A stretch of 64,000 nt of DNA, taken from the NCBI GenBank assembly GCA_949357655.1, contig CASHTG010000015.1, positions 3,534,001 through 3,598,000 of the forward strand. Reading direction: 5' to 3'. Of this stretch, positions 59,682 to 64,000 are shown in pieces. Origin of the DNA: Parascedosporium putredinis. Taxonomy: Eukaryota > Ascomycota > Sordariomycetes > Microascales > Microascaceae. The translations under genes were made by a program, and so were the position numbers. The number at the start of each line of letters is the position of its first letter. Position 1 is the first letter of the stretch. The notes beneath the pieces are model-generated. The model saw nothing but the letters and a program-made list of their open reading frames with translations. It had not been told where the DNA came from and did no database searches.

Positions 59682-62600
59682 ATGAGCTCAGATCCACTAT
59701 CGCCTATAGCCCCCGCGAGGGTGAGGGCACTTATACTACCCCTGGGCCAGATTCGAGGCCCCCGCTTCTCCAGTTTCGTCGACCGGCTCCAAGACGAGCA
59801 TGTCGTCCACCTACGGGATATCACCGCCGATGGCCGGCCAAACCGTAGTGCGTAACTCACCTACCCCTTTGCGTTCCTCTCTCTACCCCCCTTTTTTTCC
59901 GCTCATACCTTCCAGAGCTATGAAGCAATTAGACGGCGTCCGACACAACCTGCTTTGTCCTTGCTTCGCCACTAACAACTCCTCTCAGATATGTTCTCCC
60001 CCTCGCATTCCCAGCGGGCGCCATCTTCTACGAGCTCATCACCCACATGCCGCCCCCTCCCACCTCGCCCTCTACCCCTTCGAAGTTTACCGCGAGCCAC
60101 TAGCGATAATTGCCGTCGCCGACGGAAAGGAGCTGGGAAACGAGGCTATTGGGAAGCGTAACTCCATTAACGGGAGGGCACCAACCCTCATGGAGCAGAA
60201 CCTGCGCTCGCTGGATCAGGAGCTCGAGGGGCTGCGCGACACTTTTGGCAAGGCACTAGTCCACCAAGTCCTCATTTTCGACTATGAAAAGCCCCAAGGC
60301 CGCGAGATCCACATCCCCGAGGGTATCACAGTAATTCCTCCCGTGGAAAAATCGAAGCGGACGACGATGAAGAGCGTCATGTGTGACATATCTTCTCTAC
60401 TTCTTGCCGAGATGACAACCCTCGCCAAGTCCATCGAAGGCACAAACTTTATCGACTCCCCAGGGCAGATCCCTAACTCTAGATCATCCAACGGGTCTTC
60501 TTGGAACAATAGCGAGGACGTGACGAATGCTCACGCGAGAAGAAACTCTCAATTTATACCAGGCACTCGGTCTAATTCAGCAAGCGGACTTGCTGAAAAG
60601 GTTGATAGGAGCCATGTGCGCATGTCAATGCCACCGGTGCCCTTCAAGTCATCTCCATCTATTATGCACTCTTCAAATCCGTCCCGATCATCGACCCCTG
60701 GAAAAAGTGGCTTATCCAACCCTCCTGCAACATTTGATGACCTTCCGGGGAACCAAGATTCGGGACCCTCTAGCCCGGAGCAGAGAATCTCCAGGCCCGG
60801 AACGGCGGAAGGGTTCCGGACGTCGAGCCAGGATCGCGTCTCCGTCCAAGGCTTTGGCGCGGGAGGGGCTAATGATCGATGGAGACTGCGGGGCAAGGCT
60901 CGGGGAGTCATCATCATTGGTTCCATGTACCTTCAGGCTGGAAGGTGGACCGACGCCCTTAGGGAACTCATTGAAGGTGCCACTATGGCCCGCTCCGTAA
61001 ATGACCATGTCTGGCACGGAAAAGCCCTAGAACTTATCGTTGTTTGTCTTCTTCTCTTGGGTTGGGCCGGTATCGACTTCCAGGTTCCCGTCGTCTGTCT
61101 TGCGCAGCAAGAGAAACAACCGAGCGACGGCGGGTTAAAGGACGTGGACAATCTCGATCCTTCCCAGCCTCTCCGGTTTCGCAACCTCCAGGTGATACTA
61201 CCCGATCTTCTCGATCGCATCATTGGACTTTACTCGCGCATATCATCGGAAAGCCTACCATCCTTTCCACTGTCCGAAGCCATTCTCCGATTCTGCAAGC
61301 TCCTTTCCTCGCTTCATATTGCGGACGGGGTAGTAGGCGAGCCCTTTTTCCGTTCGGTTATACGCGGGGAGAGCCCAAAGCCGTTGACCAGCGCTCCCCG
61401 CCTTAGCGTCAAGCCGAGTCGCCAGTTCATCGCCAACTTTGCTTTTCGCGCCTTTCCTTCTGCGGTGGGGGAACTCATTACCATTGTAGACCGTGTCACT
61501 ATATTAAGCGGCATAGCAGCGGTTCTGGGTCCTTTGGGCTATCATCGCAAAAGGGAATGGTGGTACGAGAGTTGATTTCGGTTCTCATCAGCGGACTGGT
61601 AGAAGCACGGACACGTGGCGCTGCCGAGGTCGGCATCCACCCGGCCGCCGGGCTAGTCGCCCTCGCTGCTGCCGACGGGCACCGCAAGCCCGCTGGTTCT
61701 GTGGCGCTGGAGCTTCAAGAAGGGGATGTAGAGCAGGGGATTGAGGCATTCCTTGGCATTTTGAGCAAAACGTACGGAATCGTTGGCTACAACCCGGGTG
61801 ACCATTCCACCGAGGAGAACGGCAACGGGACAGATGCTGATACGGTGGCCCGGATACGAAAGCAGACGGCATCTCGCTTCTTCGGCTTTCCCAGCGTCAA
61901 GCTCGGCGTACTTCGTGCTTGTATCAACTTTTCCGAGGCCCTTCCCGATTTCAATGGGGTTTTGAAATTCTCGAGCGATCTCATGCGCACAGCGGGTTCA
62001 GGCATCGCTCCTGGGCCCCGGCGAGAGGAGGCCGCGCCCATTGTCCCGCGAGAGGAGCAGGTGAGGCTCGTTACGAATATCACAAAGACCTATGCGCTAT
62101 CTCAGAGGCTAGGGCTCAATAACTTGGCTGCGGAATATTGGGATGAGCTTTTGGTTCGGGCCGTTGTCCTCGACCCCCTTCCAGCCGCCAAAGCCTCGGT
62201 CGCGCATTCCAAAAGCGTGCTTCCGGGGTCACGACCTCGCGCACGTCGCAAGACGTGGATCCTTTCATCTATAACCCTTTCCTAAAACAACTTGACAAGG
62301 CTGCTGTGGAGCAGACGTTGGTGGTTGGTGAGCCTGCCACTTTCCGGGTAACTCTCCAAAACCCCTATGACATCGACCTCGACATCGAGAGCCTCAAGGT
62401 GGTGGCCGAGGGTGCCGACTTTGAGCCCTTCGCCGATAGCACGATCATCGGCCCATATCGCACTCAGGTACTCAAGGTCATTGGAACCCCGAGATCCGCA
62501 GGTGCTCTCAAAGTCACGGGTGCCATGGTGCGGGTTCGCGGGTGCCGTGAAAGGCACTTCCACATCTTCTCACAGCCGTGGGTGCCTGAGCGGTCGAGCA

Positions 62601-64000
62601 CATACAAAGCCACGGGACTCGCAGCTCTCGAGAAGAACCTAGCGTTGGAAGGTGCGGCGCCCGCGAACCTCCAACCAACGGAGCTTTCGCTCAAGGTGAT
62701 ACCGGAGCAGCCTACGGTGATTGTCAAGTCTACCACTCTCCCTCAATCGTGCGCCATGATACTCGAGGGCGAACGGCAGACGTTCTCAGTCACTCTCAAA
62801 AACACAAGTCAAACCACCCCTGTGGACTTTATGCTTTTTCCTTTGAGGACTCGACCCAAGGGCCATTGCAGGCGGCATTGGCTAATCGCGACTCGACCCC
62901 CACCGAGTTGTACGAGTACGAATTAGTCTTGATGAAGAAGCCAGCGTTGAAATTGAAAAAGAAGCCTCAAGAGAAGCGCTACATCGCGCCGGGGGCGAGG
63001 CGACATTCGAATTTGAGATTTTGGGAAGCCCGGTCTCACAAACGGGACTATCCAAATCGACTACGCCCACCTCGGCGTGCCACCGGAGGAGGTGGTTGAC
63101 CAGTTCCACACACGGCGGGTGGGGGTGCAGCTAACAGTCACCGTCAACGCCAGCGTAGAAGTGTCGCGACATGACATTCTCCCTATCCTCGAAAGTGTCC
63201 CGGAGCCCATATGGAGCCGCTTCAAGAAGAGCCGGGAGAACAAAGGTGACGATGACCAGGCCGACGAACTCAAGAAAGAGGAAAGCGGTCTAGTCTCTGC
63301 AGATCGATACTGCTTGCTATCCTTGGACCTTATCAACGCCTGGCCCAGCACGATGCTCCTACGCATCGAGACCGACGATGGCTTGTCCGTCGAGGAGTAT
63401 ATTTTGCCGGGCAATACCTCGCGCGTTGTCTTCCCGGTGCGGCGCATCTTCATCGAAGACCCACATGCGGCCATACCGACTCTCAACCCCAAGCGTAATC
63501 GGCAGTTCGTGGTAAGCACGAGTAAGACAACGCCTGACTTTGAGCGGGGAGTGCGCGAATCGTTCTGGTATAGAGAGAAACTTCTCGACTCCCTCAAGGC
63601 AACGTGGAAGACCTTGACGGGCCCACAGCGATCAGGTACCGTCGAGCTGCGGGCCATCCGGCTCGTGAGTCGGATGGTCGACTCGCTCAAAATCGAAGAT
63701 GTGGGTATCGATGTGTTCGTTGAAACCCCGGCGCTAGTGGGGAAGAAGCTGCGGAGGACGAAGAACATGGTAAGGGTCAAGGGCGCGAGCGCAGCGCGTC
63801 ACCCACGACGCTATTTTTGGATGACTTTGCCCAGGTACGAGTCCGGTTGCGCAACAGGACAACGAAGCCAATCTATCCACTTCTACGCGTGATGCCAGCC
63901 CTATGCCACCGGCCGACCAACGTGGCACTCGATTATGCGAGGAAGTTTGCCTGGAACGGTGCCCTCCAGCAGGCGTTACCTCTCTTAGACGCGAAGAGCA
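59682..64000 (+). CDS. trs120: TRAPPII subunit Trs120 (TRAPPC9), truncated by window end
   Basis: Large subunit of the TRAPPII tether and Ypt31/Rab11 exchange factor at the late Golgi. The start MSSDPLSPIAPARVRALILP is followed by FVDRLQDEHVVHLRDITADG. Intron 59845-59988 joins RPN to HMFSPLAFPAGAIFYELITH. Then SHLALYPFEVYREPLAIIAV, the solenoid (GVIIIGSMYLQAGRWTDALR) and the Ig-like half (DPFIYNPFLKQLDKAAVEQT, RVTLQNPYDIDLDIESLKVV, GVPPEEVVDQFHTRRVGVQL). The reading is open at base 64000, with about 1390 residues visible. One base is missing at each of 59998-60002, 60053-60057, 61549-61552, 62225-62228, 62835-62839 and 63044-63046; further shifts near 62950 and 63790. Each repair rejoins conserved text. 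A disordered Ser/Pro/Asn region lies at about 60470-60850. Confidence 0.93.

Noticed and set aside
1..64000. Transposon, CRISPR array, rRNA or biosynthetic cluster
   Set aside because: No transposase, integrase, reverse transcriptase, terminal repeats, spaced direct repeats, rRNA or synthase genes were seen on either strand.

Overview
The window is nuclear DNA of a filamentous ascomycete (Pezizomycotina, most likely Sordariomycetes). The evidence is short GT-AG introns of about 50-120 nt with CTAAC-type branch points, pyrimidine-rich 5' leaders, single-gene units on both strands, a HET-domain gene, and fungal forms of Mso1, Gyp7, Trs120, Swd3 and Mak16. I see no prokaryotic, organellar, viral or transposon gene.

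Layout. 0.9-3.0 kb: COMPASS WD40 subunit Swd3 (-). 6.6-8.5 kb: inositol phosphosphingolipid phospholipase C Isc1 (+). 8.8-11.4 kb: NDR-family kinase (-). 12.75-13.9 kb: membrane-anchored ricin-B-like protein (-). 15.7-16.7 kb: Mediator Med6 (+). 17-18.1 kb: short-chain dehydrogenase (-). 18.7-19.2 kb: proteasome assembly chaperone 3 (-). 19.8-23.6 kb: DEAH helicase Dhr1/DHX37 (+). 24.5-26.5 kb: HET protein (+). 26.9-29.5 kb: Rab-GAP Gyp7 (-). 30.6-31.5 kb: Mso1 (-). 32.6-33.6 kb: Mak16 (-). 34.2-36.0 kb: mitochondrial tRNA-modification GTPase Mss1 (+). 36.5-36.7 kb: a 57-residue repeat peptide (-). 41.8-44.4 kb: GH63 glucosidase I (-). 45.5-47.9 kb: DUF2264 protein (+). 52.3-55.5 kb: sugar transporter (+). 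56.5-58.0 kb: SDR-like protein (+). 58.8-59.2 kb: small Cys-rich protein (+). 59.7 kb to the end: Trs120, cut by the window edge (+). Two gene-poor stretches lie at 36.9-41.8 and 47.9-52.3 kb.

Functionally this is mostly core housekeeping: ribosome biogenesis (Dhr1, Mak16), transcription and chromatin (Swd3, Med6), membrane traffic (Gyp7, Mso1, Trs120), ER glycan processing (GH63), and sphingolipid and mitochondrial tRNA metabolism. A few accessory genes are interspersed. There is no biosynthetic cluster and no operon logic.

The strongest signal across the window is technical. Nearly every conserved gene changes reading frame at one or more mononucleotide runs, and restoring a single base to the run almost always recovers the family sequence. 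This looks like homopolymer under-calling in an unpolished assembly, not mass pseudogenisation. Gene ends given here follow the restored frame. Clear exceptions are an in-frame TAG inside the NDR kinase and a lost CT unit in the transporter. The best candidates for new biology are the 57-residue repeat peptide at 36.5 kb, the SDR-like protein lacking canonical cofactor and catalytic residues, and the ricin-B-like membrane protein.
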